Assembly (NCBI GenBank): GCA_002280565.1
Contig: NCEF01000004.1
Location: 1-64,000, forward strand
Source: Sphingomonas sp. 32-66-10
Lineage (GTDB): Bacteria > Pseudomonadota > Alphaproteobacteria > Sphingomonadales > Sphingomonadaceae
Direction of reading: 5' to 3'
Length of the DNA: 64,000 nt
Part shown: positions 52,817 to 61,084 of the stretch, piece by piece
How positions within the stretch are numbered: the first letter of the stretch is position 1
Layout: every line of letters starts with the position of its first letter
The notes under the pieces: model-generated
What the model saw: only the letters and a program-made list of their open reading frames with translations
Told to the model about the DNA's origin: nothing
Database searches by the model: none
Translations under genes and position numbers: made by a program

Positions 52817-54333
52817 CGAGCCGCTCAAGCCCCGCGATCGTATCCGCCTCATGCGCCGGCTTGTCGGTGCGGATGCGGCTGATCCGGGGGAAGCGCATCG
52901 CCAGGCCAGATTTGTGCCGCTTCGACGCGTGGATCGAATCGAACGCGACCTCGATCACCAAAGTCTTCTCCACCTCACGCACCGGCCCGAACCGCGCCGC
53001 CGAAATAGGCCTTGCCCACCGGCAGCAATTCGCCCGCTTCAGTCCACGCGCCGAAGGTATAGTCGGAATAGAAGGACGAGCGCTTCCCACTCCCGCGCTG
53101 GGCATACATCAGCACGCAATCGGCGGTGAGCGGGTCGCGCTTCCATTTATACCACAGCCCGACGCGTCGCCCGGCGACATAGGGCGAATCGCGCCGCTTG
53201 AGCATCACCCCCTCGATCGCCGCGTCGCGGGCGCCGGCGCGCAGTTCCTCCAGCGCCGCAAAATCCTCCGCGTCGATCAGCGCGGAGACATCGAACCGCT
53301 CGGGGTCGAGCGGCGCTGCATAGGCCTCCAGCCGGGTGCGGCGGGCGTGCCAGGGCAGTTCGCGCAGATCCTCGAGTCCGTCGAACAACAGGTCGTAGAG
53401 CCGCACGAACGCCGGAAACTCAGCCAGCGTCTTGGCCGACACGACCTTGCGTCCCAGCCGCTGCTGCAAAGCGTTGAAGCTGCCCGCTTCGCCCCCCTGC
53501 GCCTCGCCGCGCACCAGCAGCTCGCCGTCGAGCACGCCCGGCGTCGCAAAGGCGCTCGCGACATCGGGGAAGCTGGCGGTGATGTCGTCGCCCGCCCGGC
53601 TGTAGAGCCGCGTCTCGCCCGCGACATGGACGATCTGGACGCGGATGCCGTCCCATTTCCACTCGGCGGCATAGTCGGCAAGATCGACCTGCGTTTCCTC
53701 CAGCGGATGGGCGAGCATGAACGGGCGGAACACCGGCACATCGGTCGTGGTCGGCTGCGGCCCCCGCCCCTCGCCCCAGTCGAACAGCGGCGCATAGGGC
53801 GGGGTCAGGCCGTGCCATACCTCCTCCACTGCATCGACATCGACCCCGAACGCTTCGGCGAACGCGGTCTTGGCGAGCCGCGCCGAAACCCCGACGCGCA
53901 GGCCCCCGGTGGCGAGCTTGAGCAATGCATAGCGCTCGTCCGCTGCCAGCCGGTCGAGCATCGCGCCGAGCGCGGCGGGGGCATCGGAGCGCGACAGGCT
54001 GGCGAGGCGATCGACCACCGCGCCCAATGTCAGCGGCCCGGATTCGGGCGGCGGCACGCTCGGCTCGGGCCAGATCAGCGCGACGGTCTCGGCAGTATCG
54101 CCCACGAAATCGCGGCTCAGCTGAAACAGCACCGGATCGACGCGCTCGCCCACCAGCGCGCGGATCGTCGCCGGCTTGACCGCAGGCAGGTCGATCGTGC
54201 CGGTCAGCGCCGCCAGCCCCCAACCGCGATCGGGATCCGGCGTCTCACGCAACCACGCCCCGATCAGCCGCAGTTTCGCATTGCGCGACCGCGTATAGAT
54301 CAGCCGGTCGAGAAGGTCGGCAAAGGCGCGCAT
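52809..54333 (-). pseudogene. ATP-dependent DNA ligase with frameshifted C-terminus
   Basis: The main frame (52975-54333, 452 residues) starts MRAFADLLDRLIYTRSRNAK and has the nucleotidyl-transfer lysine in EWKWDGIR, the GELLV motif and YVAGRRVGLWYKWKRD. This is the ligase type usually encoded with an Lhr-like helicase, an exonuclease and a metallophosphoesterase. The frame breaks after KAYFGG. The normal C-terminal sequence RFGPVREVEKTLVIEVAFDS and following residues to the stop at 52809 is in another frame. The two parts join without the about 20 residues expected between them, so a small deletion probably shifted the frame. The truncated enzyme lacks its C-terminal OB-fold end and may be inactive. 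None of the usual partner genes is in the window. Confidence 0.82.
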
Positions 54334-54469
54334 GGCACGCTCAACATGGCGTCACGCCAACGGTTCCGCCAGCCCGTTCCCTCTCGCGCACATGTCCGGT
54401 TCACGCTAGCGTCAATACACCGGAAAGGTCGGCGCGCGATTCGCGCGTGCCGTGGGAGGGAATGTTTCG

Positions 54470-54781
54470 ATGAAGACCCTGTTGCTTGCCGTCGCCATGT
54501 CGGCCCTGCCGCTCGCGCCCGTTTCGTTCGCGCAGGACGCCGCTGCGCCGGCGCCGGCCGCCGTTGCCGCGAAGTATAATCTCGACACGCCGATTCAGGA
54601 CATTGTCGCCGATCCGGCGGCAAAGGCCGCGTTCGACGCAGCCCTGCCCGGCGTTTCGACGCATGAGAGCTATGAGATGTTCAAGACCATGAGCCTCAAC
54701 CAGCTCAAGACCTACGCCGCCGACAAGCTGACCCCCGAAGTCCTCGCCAAGGTCGAGAAGGACCTCGCCGCGGTGAAGTGA
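54470..54781 (+). CDS. Small secreted protein of unknown function
   Basis: A 103-residue protein with a clear signal peptide (MKTLLLAVAMSALPLAPVSFA, cleaved before QDAA), an alanine/proline-rich stretch and a helical part (DTPIQDIVADPAAKAAFDAA, then LKTYAADKLTPEVLAKVEK). The mature part is about 80 residues and probably periplasmic. A strong ribosome site (GGGAGGGAA) precedes ATG 54470. A terminator follows directly, so it is monocistronic. I do not recognise a functional family. Confidence 0.8.
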   Translation: MKTLLLAVAMSALPLAPVSFAQDAAAPAPAAVAAKYNLDTPIQDIVADPAAKAAFDAALPGVSTHESYEMFKTMSLNQLKTYAADKLTPEVLAKVEKDLAAVK

Positions 54782-54788
54782 CTTGTTG

Positions 54789-54815
54789 ATCCTCCCCCGC
54801 AAGGGGGAGGATTTT
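54789..54815 (+). terminator. Rho-independent terminator
   Basis: A perfect 10-base stem ATCCTCCCCC / GGGGGAGGAT with a GCAA loop is followed by TTT. It lies 8 bases after the small secreted protein gene and 9 bases before the convergent phospholipase D gene ends, so it may serve both. Confidence 0.85.
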
Positions 54816-54823
54816 CCCGAAGC

Positions 54824-56044
54824 TCAATCCTCGCGCGTGATGTTGAGCGAGCGCGTCACGCGATAATCGAGCACGCCGACCACGAAATAGACTGCGGCCT
54901 GCATCATCCGCGTCCAGAACCCGGTCCGCGCGCGGTGCAGTTCCCGCGTCACCTCGAGCGAGCGCGCCACCTCCGCGTCGACATAGCCACGGACATGCGC
55001 CGCGAATGCCGCGTCGTCGATCCGCAGCATCACCTCCAGATTGAGGAACAGGCTGCGCATGTCGAAATTGGCCGATCCGATCTGCACCTTGTCATCGATC
55101 ACGAACAATTTGCTGTGCAGCTTGGTCGGCAGATATTCGAATATCCTGACACCGCGCCGCAGCAGTCCGCGATAGGTGAAGCGCGCGGCGTGCAGCGTCA
55201 GGTGGTTGTCGGTGATCGACGGCACCACCACACGCACCTTCCCTCCGCGCCGCGCCACGCGACCGAGGCGCAGCAGCATCGCGGGGCTGGGAAAGAAATA
55301 GGCGGCGAGAATGTCGATCGCGCGCGCGTTCTTCATGTCCCGTCGCACCGCCCGCGCCCACGGGCTGAGCCGCCGGGTGGGCCCGCCGAGCAGCCAGCGC
55401 AACTCCCCCTCCGGCTCGCTCCACTGCTTGAGCGCGCGGCGCAGCGCCCGCATCGGCGCGCGCGGTCGCTTCGCCCAGCGCCATAGCGCATCGAAATATC
55501 CGGTCATCCGCGCCGCCGCCGGCCCCTCGACCATCAGCCCCAGGTCGCGCCACCCATCGCTGCCCGGCGCGCCGAAATAATCGTCCAGAATGTTGAAGCC
55601 GCCGATGATGATCCGTGCATCGTCGCTCTCGCCATCGGCCAACGCGATCTTCTGGTGATTGCGCAACAGATAGCGCCGCCCCCAACGCGGCTCGAAGAAA
55701 CACACGCGCCCGCCTGCCTCACGCAGCGGCGCAAAAAAGTCGCCATCATAGGCCGGGTCGCTGCCCAGCCCATCGACGACCAGCGTCACCTCGACCCCGC
55801 GCTCGACCGCGGCGATCATCGCGTCGCGCACCCGCGCGCCCACCGCATCGTCGGTATAGATGTAATAGAGCAGCCGCAGCGAACTGCGCGCCCCGGCGAT
55901 CAGCCCGAGCAGCGCGTCGAGCCGGCGCGGACCGGTATCGAGCAGTTGCAGGCGATTGCCCGCAATCGCGAAGATCGGCTGGGACGGCGGTTCGGGGGGC
56001 AGGCCCGCAGCAAAACCGGGCGGTGGATCGGTGGCCAGCTCCAT
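54824..56044 (-). CDS. Phospholipase D family / cardiolipin synthase-like protein
   Basis: A 406-residue protein with two HxKx4D motifs, HQKIALAD and HSKLFVID, each followed by a glycine- or serine-rich turn (IIIGGFN, IGSANFDMRS). These mark the phospholipase D superfamily, which includes bacterial cardiolipin synthases. The C-terminus contains a possible membrane segment (MMQAAVYFVVGVLDY). It could make cardiolipin from phosphatidylglycerol or transfer phosphatidyl groups. It is divergent from rpoZ. Confidence 0.9.
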   Translation of the reverse strand: MELATDPPPGFAAGLPPEPPSQPIFAIAGNRLQLLDTGPRRLDALLGLIAGARSSLRLLYYIYTDDAVGARVRDAMIAAVERGVEVTLVVDGLGSDPAYDGDFFAPLREAGGRVCFFEPRWGRRYLLRNHQKIALADGESDDARIIIGGFNILDDYFGAPGSDGWRDLGLMVEGPAAARMTGYFDALWRWAKRPRAPMRALRRALKQWSEPEGELRWLLGGPTRRLSPWARAVRRDMKNARAIDILAAYFFPSPAMLLRLGRVARRGGKVRVVVPSITDNHLTLHAARFTYRGLLRRGVRIFEYLPTKLHSKLFVIDDKVQIGSANFDMRSLFLNLEVMLRIDDAAFAAHVRGYVDAEVARSLEVTRELHRARTGFWTRMMQAAVYFVVGVLDYRVTRSLNITRED

Positions 56045-56172
56045 CGCGCCGGGATTGCACGCTTTGCCGCCGCTGCGCCAGCCCGCACTGCATCGGGCGA
56101 TTTCCTTGACTCGGCGTGGGACACCAACTAGATGGCCCCCTTTCCTGTATCTCTGCCCAAAGGAAGCGTTCC

Positions 56173-56517
56173 ATGGCGCGCGTCACTGTCGAGGATTGCG
56201 TCGACAAGGTTTCGAACCGTTTCGATCTCGTGCTGCTGGCAGCCCAGCGCGCGCGTCAGATCTCTGGCGGCGCAGAGCTGACCATCGATCGCGACCGCGA
56301 CAAGAACCCGGTCGTCGCGCTGCGCGAGATCGCCGAAGAGACGGTGCGTCCCGACCATCTCGAGGAAGCATTGGTCGGCAGCCTGCAGCGCGTGCAGATC
56401 GACGATGAGGAAGCGCCCGATGAAGTCGGCAGCCTCGCCGCATCGGCCGAGGCGCTGCGCCTCACCGCCGCTGCCCCGCCGCGCAACCAGAATCTCGGCG
56501 CCGACTACGACGGCTAA
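56173..56517 (+). CDS. rpoZ: DNA-directed RNA polymerase omega subunit
   Basis: A 114-residue omega subunit. It begins [20 protein letters not shown] and includes [14 protein letters not shown] and [15 protein letters not shown], the typical RpoZ sequence. Omega assists folding of the beta-prime subunit and forms part of the ppGpp site. The C-terminal 30 residues are extra and acidic or alanine-rich, as often in alphaproteobacteria. A terminator follows. Confidence 0.96.
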   Translation: MARVTVEDCVDKVSNRFDLVLLAAQRARQISGGAELTIDRDRDKNPVVALREIAEETVRPDHLEEALVGSLQRVQIDDEEAPDEVGSLAASAEALRLTAAAPPRNQNLGADYDG

Positions 56518-56543
56518 AGCGGCGCGGTTTCGCTGCCAGACGA

Positions 56544-56576
56544 AAGGCCGCTGCCCCACCGGGCGGCGGCCTTTTC
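56544..56576 (+). terminator. Rho-independent terminator after rpoZ
   Basis: A 13-base stem AAGGCCGCTGCCC / GGGCGGCGGCCTT with one G-T wobble and a CACC loop is followed by TT and CGCGTTTT. It lies 26 bases after the rpoZ stop. Confidence 0.85.
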
Positions 56577-56694
56577 GCGTTTTGGAGTCGTTTTCAGCTA
56601 GGCGGCACCGGCCCGCTCTGCTGATAACGACTCTAGCGCGTGTTTTTGCTCCACTATGGCGCAAGCCGTTGAGTTTGCGCTTGCCCCCTGCCGA

Positions 56695-56725
56695 TCCGAA
56701 TCGGACAGTATCGTGTCCGAATCGG
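56695..56725. promoter_or_regulatory. Repeated motif upstream of the glycosyltransferase gene
   Basis: The decamer TCCGAATCGG occurs twice (56695-56704 and 56716-56725), and the part between them forms a near-palindrome GGACA-GTATCG-TGTCC. It ends 14 bases before the GTG start at 56739, so it may be an operator or overlap the promoter. Confidence 0.35.
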
Positions 56726-56738
56726 GGGAGTCGGAAGG

Positions 56739-58109
56739 GTGGGCCAGGCGATCCTGTTCGCAATCGACGGTATCGCGCGCGAAGCGATGCTGTTCGCCGC
56801 GATTGGATTCCTGATCGGCGGGATCGACGACCTGCTGATCGACCTGGCCTATGGCATTGCCCGCATCCGAGCCCGGTGGCGGGGCAAAGGATCCCGCAGC
56901 CTGGCCGTCTCGCCCCTGCCGATGGCCCTGTTCATTCCCGCCTGGGACGAGGCGGCGGTGATCGGCGCGATGCTGCGCGCGACCCTCACCCGCTATGGCG
57001 ATGCCGATTACCGCATCTATGTCGGCACCTATCCCAACGATGCCGCGACAATCGCGGCGGTGGCGGAGGTTGCCGCGTCCGATCCACGCGTGCGGTTGGT
57101 GATCGGCCCGACCCCGGGACCAACCACCAAAGCCGATTGCCTCAATGCGCTGTGGCGCGCGCTGCTGCGGGACGAGGTCGCGGGCGAACCCTGCGCGGCG
57201 GTGGTGCTGCACGATGCCGAGGATCTGGTCCATCCCGATGAACTGGCGGTCTTCGCCGCCTGGCTGACCGACTATGACGCGGTTCAGTTGCCCGTCCAGC
57301 CACTGGCCGACGCGCGCTCGCCATTGGTCGCCGGGCATTATCTCGACGAGTTCGCCGAGAGTCACGGCAAGAACCTGGTCGTGCGCGAGGCACTGGGCGC
57401 AGCGATCCCGTTCGCGGGAGTCGGCTGCGCGATCCGCCGCGCGATGCTGGGCCGCATCGCCGACAGTCGTGGCGGGCAGCCCTTCGACGCAGCCAGCCTG
57501 ACCGAGGACTATGAGCTGGGCCTGACCGTCGCCGCGTTGGGCGGGCGTACCCGCTTCGTCCGCGCACGCGATGCGGCCGGGCAGCTGGTCGCCGTGCGCG
57601 CCTATTTCCCGGCCAGCCTCAACGCGGCGGTGCGGCAAAAGGCGCGCTGGCTGACCGGCATCGCGCTCGCCGGATGGGACCGGGTCGGGTGGCAACGCGG
57701 TGGATCGATCGGCGAACATTGGATGCGGATGCGCGACCGGCGCGCGACACTCGCGATTCCGGTGCTCGCCATCGCCTATCTGGCGCTGGTTGCATGGGGC
57801 GTGTCGCTCGCCGGCCACTGGCTGGTCGGGACGCCGGTCCCGACGCCAGATGTGCCCGTTGGCTGGCTGTTGGTGGTCAATGCCGGGCTGCTCGGCTGGC
57901 GGGTGGCGATGCGGGTCGCATTCACCGGGGCTGCGCACGGGCCGGTTCAGGCGTTGCTGGCCGTCCCGCGCGTGCTGGTTGCCAATCTCATCGCACTGCT
58001 CGCCGCGCGCCGGGCGATCGCGATCTATTGGCCCACGCTGCGCGGAGTCCCGGCGCGCTGGGACAAGACCGCGCATCACTTCCCTGACTCGCATAGGAAC
58101 GCGGCGTGA
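56739..58109 (+). CDS. Membrane glycosyltransferase, NfrB-like (GT2)
   Basis: A 456-residue membrane protein. The family 2 glycosyltransferase core shows PMALFIPAWDEAAVIGAML, the acidic VLHDAEDLVHPDE, the TEDYELGL motif and QKARWLTGIALAGW (QxxRW type). Membrane segments are near the N-terminus and in the last third. It resembles the N-terminal part of NfrB, the inner-membrane protein of the phage N4 receptor exopolysaccharide system. It lacks the long C-terminal part of E. coli NfrB. GTG 56739 is the best start. It overlaps the next gene by four bases. Confidence 0.8.
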   Translation: MGQAILFAIDGIAREAMLFAAIGFLIGGIDDLLIDLAYGIARIRARWRGKGSRSLAVSPLPMALFIPAWDEAAVIGAMLRATLTRYGDADYRIYVGTYPNDAATIAAVAEVAASDPRVRLVIGPTPGPTTKADCLNALWRALLRDEVAGEPCAAVVLHDAEDLVHPDELAVFAAWLTDYDAVQLPVQPLADARSPLVAGHYLDEFAESHGKNLVVREALGAAIPFAGVGCAIRRAMLGRIADSRGGQPFDAASLTEDYELGLTVAALGGRTRFVRARDAAGQLVAVRAYFPASLNAAVRQKARWLTGIALAGWDRVGWQRGGSIGEHWMRMRDRRATLAIPVLAIAYLALVAWGVSLAGHWLVGTPVPTPDVPVGWLLVVNAGLLGWRVAMRVAFTGAAHGPVQALLAVPRVLVANLIALLAARRAIAIYWPTLRGVPARWDKTAHHFPDSHRNAA

Positions 58110-59125
58110 CCGCAGACACGCTGCCCGGCCGCGGTCGCCCACTGCGCTTCATCGCCACCGTGGCGGTCGGCTGGGCGGCACTGCGCGTCGTGCTGCTATG
58201 GCCCGAAGGCGCGAGCCTGCCCGAAGCGATCGAGGCGGCGATGCCGCTCCGCCCCGCTGCCGCAGCACCGGCAGTCGCTGTCCCCGACCCAGCGCCCCCG
58301 ATGATCGCGCCGCGCCCGGTCCCGTCACGCCCGGCTGTCGCGCACCCCGCCATCGCCAACACCGCCACGATCGCGCCGTCGCCTCAGGCCAGCTTCGCGA
58401 TGCTGAATCTGATTTCCTTCGGCCCCGAGCGGGCCAGCCGGGACGCCGCCGCGCAGCTGCCGCGCATCCCTGCCCCGCCCGCGATGCTCGCCCCCCGCGC
58501 GACGCCCGACCGATGGCAGGCCAGCGCGTGGCTCGCCACCCGACGCGGGGCGGGCGTAGGTGGAGCGCTGCTGGGCGGTGACCAGGCAGGGCTGCGCGTC
58601 GCGCGCACGCTCGACCGGCGCGGGCGGCTGGCGCTTTATGCGCGGGCGAGCACGCCACTTGCGGGAGCCGGGCGCGAGCTGGCGCTGGGCGTGGAGTGGC
58701 GGCCGTGGCGCGCGCCGATGCGGTTCCTGGCCGAACAGCGATTTGCGCTTGGCGGCGGCACGTCCGGCCCCGCTGTCGCCGTCGTCGGCGGGGTCAGCGG
58801 CGTCGACCTGCCCTTTGCCTTCGCGCTGGAAGGCTATGGACAGGCCGGCGCGGTCAAGCGTGCGCGGGTCGAGCCGTTCGCCGACGGCGCGTTGCGCGTG
58901 ACGCGCGAGGTCGCCGTCACTGGCGAGGCGCGGCTGGCGCTGGGGGCCGGTGCCTGGGGCGCGGCGCAGCGCGACGCAGCGCGCATGGACATCGGCCCGA
59001 CCGCCGTTACCACCGTGCCGATTGCCGGACAGTCGCTGCGCATCACGCTGGACTGGCGCGCGCGTGTCGCCGGCGATGCCCGACCGGGTTCCGGCCCGGC
59101 GCTGACGCTCGGCGCGGATTTCTAG
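58106..59125 (+). CDS. Hypothetical protein, partner of the NfrB-like gene
   Basis: A 339-residue protein beginning with a possible signal anchor (FIATVAVGWAALRVVLLW), then a long alanine/proline-rich linker and a C-terminal part of alternating hydrophobic residues that ends GADF with a terminal phenylalanine. That end suggests an outer-membrane beta-barrel or surface protein. It starts with GTG at 58106 (GTGA overlap with the upstream stop). The coupling implies function with the glycosyltransferase, in a role like NfrA. Sequence similarity to NfrA cannot be shown by eye. Confidence 0.65.
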   Translation: MTADTLPGRGRPLRFIATVAVGWAALRVVLLWPEGASLPEAIEAAMPLRPAAAAPAVAVPDPAPPMIAPRPVPSRPAVAHPAIANTATIAPSPQASFAMLNLISFGPERASRDAAAQLPRIPAPPAMLAPRATPDRWQASAWLATRRGAGVGGALLGGDQAGLRVARTLDRRGRLALYARASTPLAGAGRELALGVEWRPWRAPMRFLAEQRFALGGGTSGPAVAVVGGVSGVDLPFAFALEGYGQAGAVKRARVEPFADGALRVTREVAVTGEARLALGAGAWGAAQRDAARMDIGPTAVTTVPIAGQSLRITLDWRARVAGDARPGSGPALTLGADF

Positions 59126-59130
59126 AGTTG

Positions 59131-59255
59131 GAATCAGCTTCGCTGAATTGCGGCACCAGCCCGCTCCCCCACCCGGCCACCCAGCGGTAGCATGATATGG
59201 GTGGCCGGGTGGGGGAGCGGGCTGGTGCCGCAGCCGTTTCAGCCTTGCTGAAACA
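59131..59255. repeat. Large palindromic repeat with 34-base perfect arms
   Basis: Arms at 59149-59182 and 59199-59232 are perfect reverse complements (left arm starts TGCGGCACCAGCCCGCTCCC), separated by a 16-base loop. On each side is a small hairpin based on TCAGC-GCTGA: 59134-59146, and an 8-base stem at 59236-59254. The whole unit lies between two plus-strand genes. The composite layout resembles REP/BIME-like or miniature inverted repeat elements. Similar short pieces (GCGGCACC with GCCCGCTC) occur near 56594-56613. Confidence 0.8.
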
Positions 59256-59313
59256 AACTATCCGCCGCGCGGCCTTCCGCAGTGCGGCGTGAGGGGCTAG
59301 GCAGAACATCCTC

Positions 59314-60228
59314 ATGGACCTCTATCTTCCCATCGCAAGTCTGTCGGTCAACGCGCTGGTCATCGTGTTGTTGGGGCTTGGCGTCGGGATGTTGTCGGGC
59401 ATGTTCGGGGTCGGCGGCGGTTTCCTGACCACCCCGTTGCTGATCGTCTATGGCATTCCCCCCACCGTGGCCGCGGCATCGGCAGCCAGCCAGGTCACCG
59501 GCGCGAGCGTGTCGGGCGTGTTCGCGCATTTCCGCCGCAACGGCGTCGACCTGCACATGGCATGGGTGCTGATCGGCGGCGGCGTGCTGGGGTCTGGAGC
59601 AGGCGCGCTGCTGTTCCGGCTGCTCCAGGCGAGCGGGCAGATCGATACGGTGATTGCGCTGCTCTATGTCGTGATGCTCGGGTCGATCGGCGGGCTGATG
59701 CTGTCCGAATCGCTCGGCGCGATCCGCTCGGCGCGGACCGGCGTGGCAACGCGCGCGCGGCGGCGGCGGCATCACCCGATGGTTGCCGCGCTCCCGCTGC
59801 GCTGGCGTTTCTACCGCTCGGGCCTTTATATTTCCCCGCTCGCGCCGCTGCTGCTCGGCTTTGCGACCGGCATTTTGACGATGCTGCTGGGCGTTGGCGG
59901 CGGGTTCATCCTGATCCCGGCGATGCTCTATCTGCTCGGTATGCCGGCACAGGTGGTGGTCGGCACGTCGCTGTTCCAGATCCTGTTCGTCAGCGCGGCG
60001 GCGACGCTGGTCCATTCGGTGACGACCAAGGCGGTCGATATCGTGCTTGCCGCGTTGCTGCTGTTCGGATCGGTCGTCGGCGCGCAGCTCGGCGCCCGCT
60101 TTGCCGCTCGCGCACGGCCCGAATATCTGCGCCTTGCCCTTGGCGCGATGGTGCTTCTCGTCGCATTGCGCATCGTGCTTGGCCTCGCCTGGCAGCCCGA
60201 CGAGATCTACTCGGTGGAACTGGGGTGA
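59314..60228 (+). CDS. TSUP/TauE-SafE family membrane transporter
   Basis: A 304-residue permease with eight predicted membrane segments in two repeats. The repeat motif is GMLSGMFGVGGGFLTTPLL in the first half and MLLGVGGGFILIPAML in the second. Members export or import sulfur-containing anions such as sulfite or taurine. ATG 59314 follows a purine-rich segment. It overlaps the TIGR02186 gene (GTGA), the usual gene pair. Confidence 0.9.
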   Translation: MDLYLPIASLSVNALVIVLLGLGVGMLSGMFGVGGGFLTTPLLIVYGIPPTVAAASAASQVTGASVSGVFAHFRRNGVDLHMAWVLIGGGVLGSGAGALLFRLLQASGQIDTVIALLYVVMLGSIGGLMLSESLGAIRSARTGVATRARRRRHHPMVAALPLRWRFYRSGLYISPLAPLLLGFATGILTMLLGVGGGFILIPAMLYLLGMPAQVVVGTSLFQILFVSAAATLVHSVTTKAVDIVLAALLLFGSVVGAQLGARFAARARPEYLRLALGAMVLLVALRIVLGLAWQPDEIYSVELG

Positions 60229-60992
60229 GACTCCCGGCCCTCCTCCTCGCGCTTGCCGCGCCGCTGCTGCTGGGCCAGGCCAAGCCGACCCTCGTCCCCG
60301 ACGTGTCGCAGCGCGAGATCGAGATCATCTATTCCTTTACCGGCGCGGAGCTGCTGCTGTTCGGCGCAATCGTTCAGCCGGGCAACACCGCCCCGCGCCC
60401 CGGCGACCCGCCGACCGACATCGTGGTGGTGGTCAAGGGACCGACCGAATCGGTGCTGGTGCGCGAAAAGCAGCGGGTCGCCGGCATCTGGGTCAATGCC
60501 GACCGCACGCGATATCGCTCGGCCCCGTCCTTCTACGCCATTGCCTCGTCGCGCCCGATTGACCGGATCGTCGATGCGCGCACCCGCGCGATCTACGAAC
60601 TCGGGCTCGACAGCCTTCAGCTCTCCCCCGCATCGGGCGCGGCCCCGGCGGTCCAGTCGCGCTTCGATGCTGGCCTGGTCGATCTGAAGCGCCGCGCGGG
60701 CCTTTATTATGAAGCGCCGGGCACGGTCGAGATCACCGAAAATGTTCTCTATCGCGGCCGCATCCAGATTCCGGCGCGCGTACCGGTCGGACGCTTCACC
60801 GCCGAAACCTTCCTGATCCGCGACGGTCGCGTCCTGGCCGCCGCGGTGCGTGAGATCGACATCCGCAAATCCGGCTTTGAGCGCTGGGTCGCGCGCGCGG
60901 CCGATCACCATGCCGTTCTTTACGGCATCGCCGCGATATTGCTGTCGATCGCCTTCGGCTGGGCCGCGGGCGCGATCTTCCGCCGATTCTGA
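60225..60992 (+). CDS. TIGR02186-type membrane-anchored protein
   Basis: A 255-residue protein with an N-terminal signal (LPALLLALAAPLLLGQA), a periplasmic domain with VSQREIEIIYSFTGAELLLFGAI in pieces, and a C-terminal membrane helix (VLYGIAAILLSIAFGWAAG). This family typically follows the TSUP permease gene in alphaproteobacteria and is thought to assist it; its function is not known. GTG 60225 overlaps the permease stop by four bases. Confidence 0.87.
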   Translation: MRLPALLLALAAPLLLGQAKPTLVPDVSQREIEIIYSFTGAELLLFGAIVQPGNTAPRPGDPPTDIVVVVKGPTESVLVREKQRVAGIWVNADRTRYRSAPSFYAIASSRPIDRIVDARTRAIYELGLDSLQLSPASGAAPAVQSRFDAGLVDLKRRAGLYYEAPGTVEITENVLYRGRIQIPARVPVGRFTAETFLIRDGRVLAAAVREIDIRKSGFERWVARAADHHAVLYGIAAILLSIAFGWAAGAIFRRF

Positions 60993-61084
60993 GCTTTTGA
61001 TTGGCGCGGCACCGGCGCACCAACCACTTCTTTACCCCCCTTCAGTAAAAACACCCTGTTTTGCAGGGGGAGCAGCTGCGCGTG

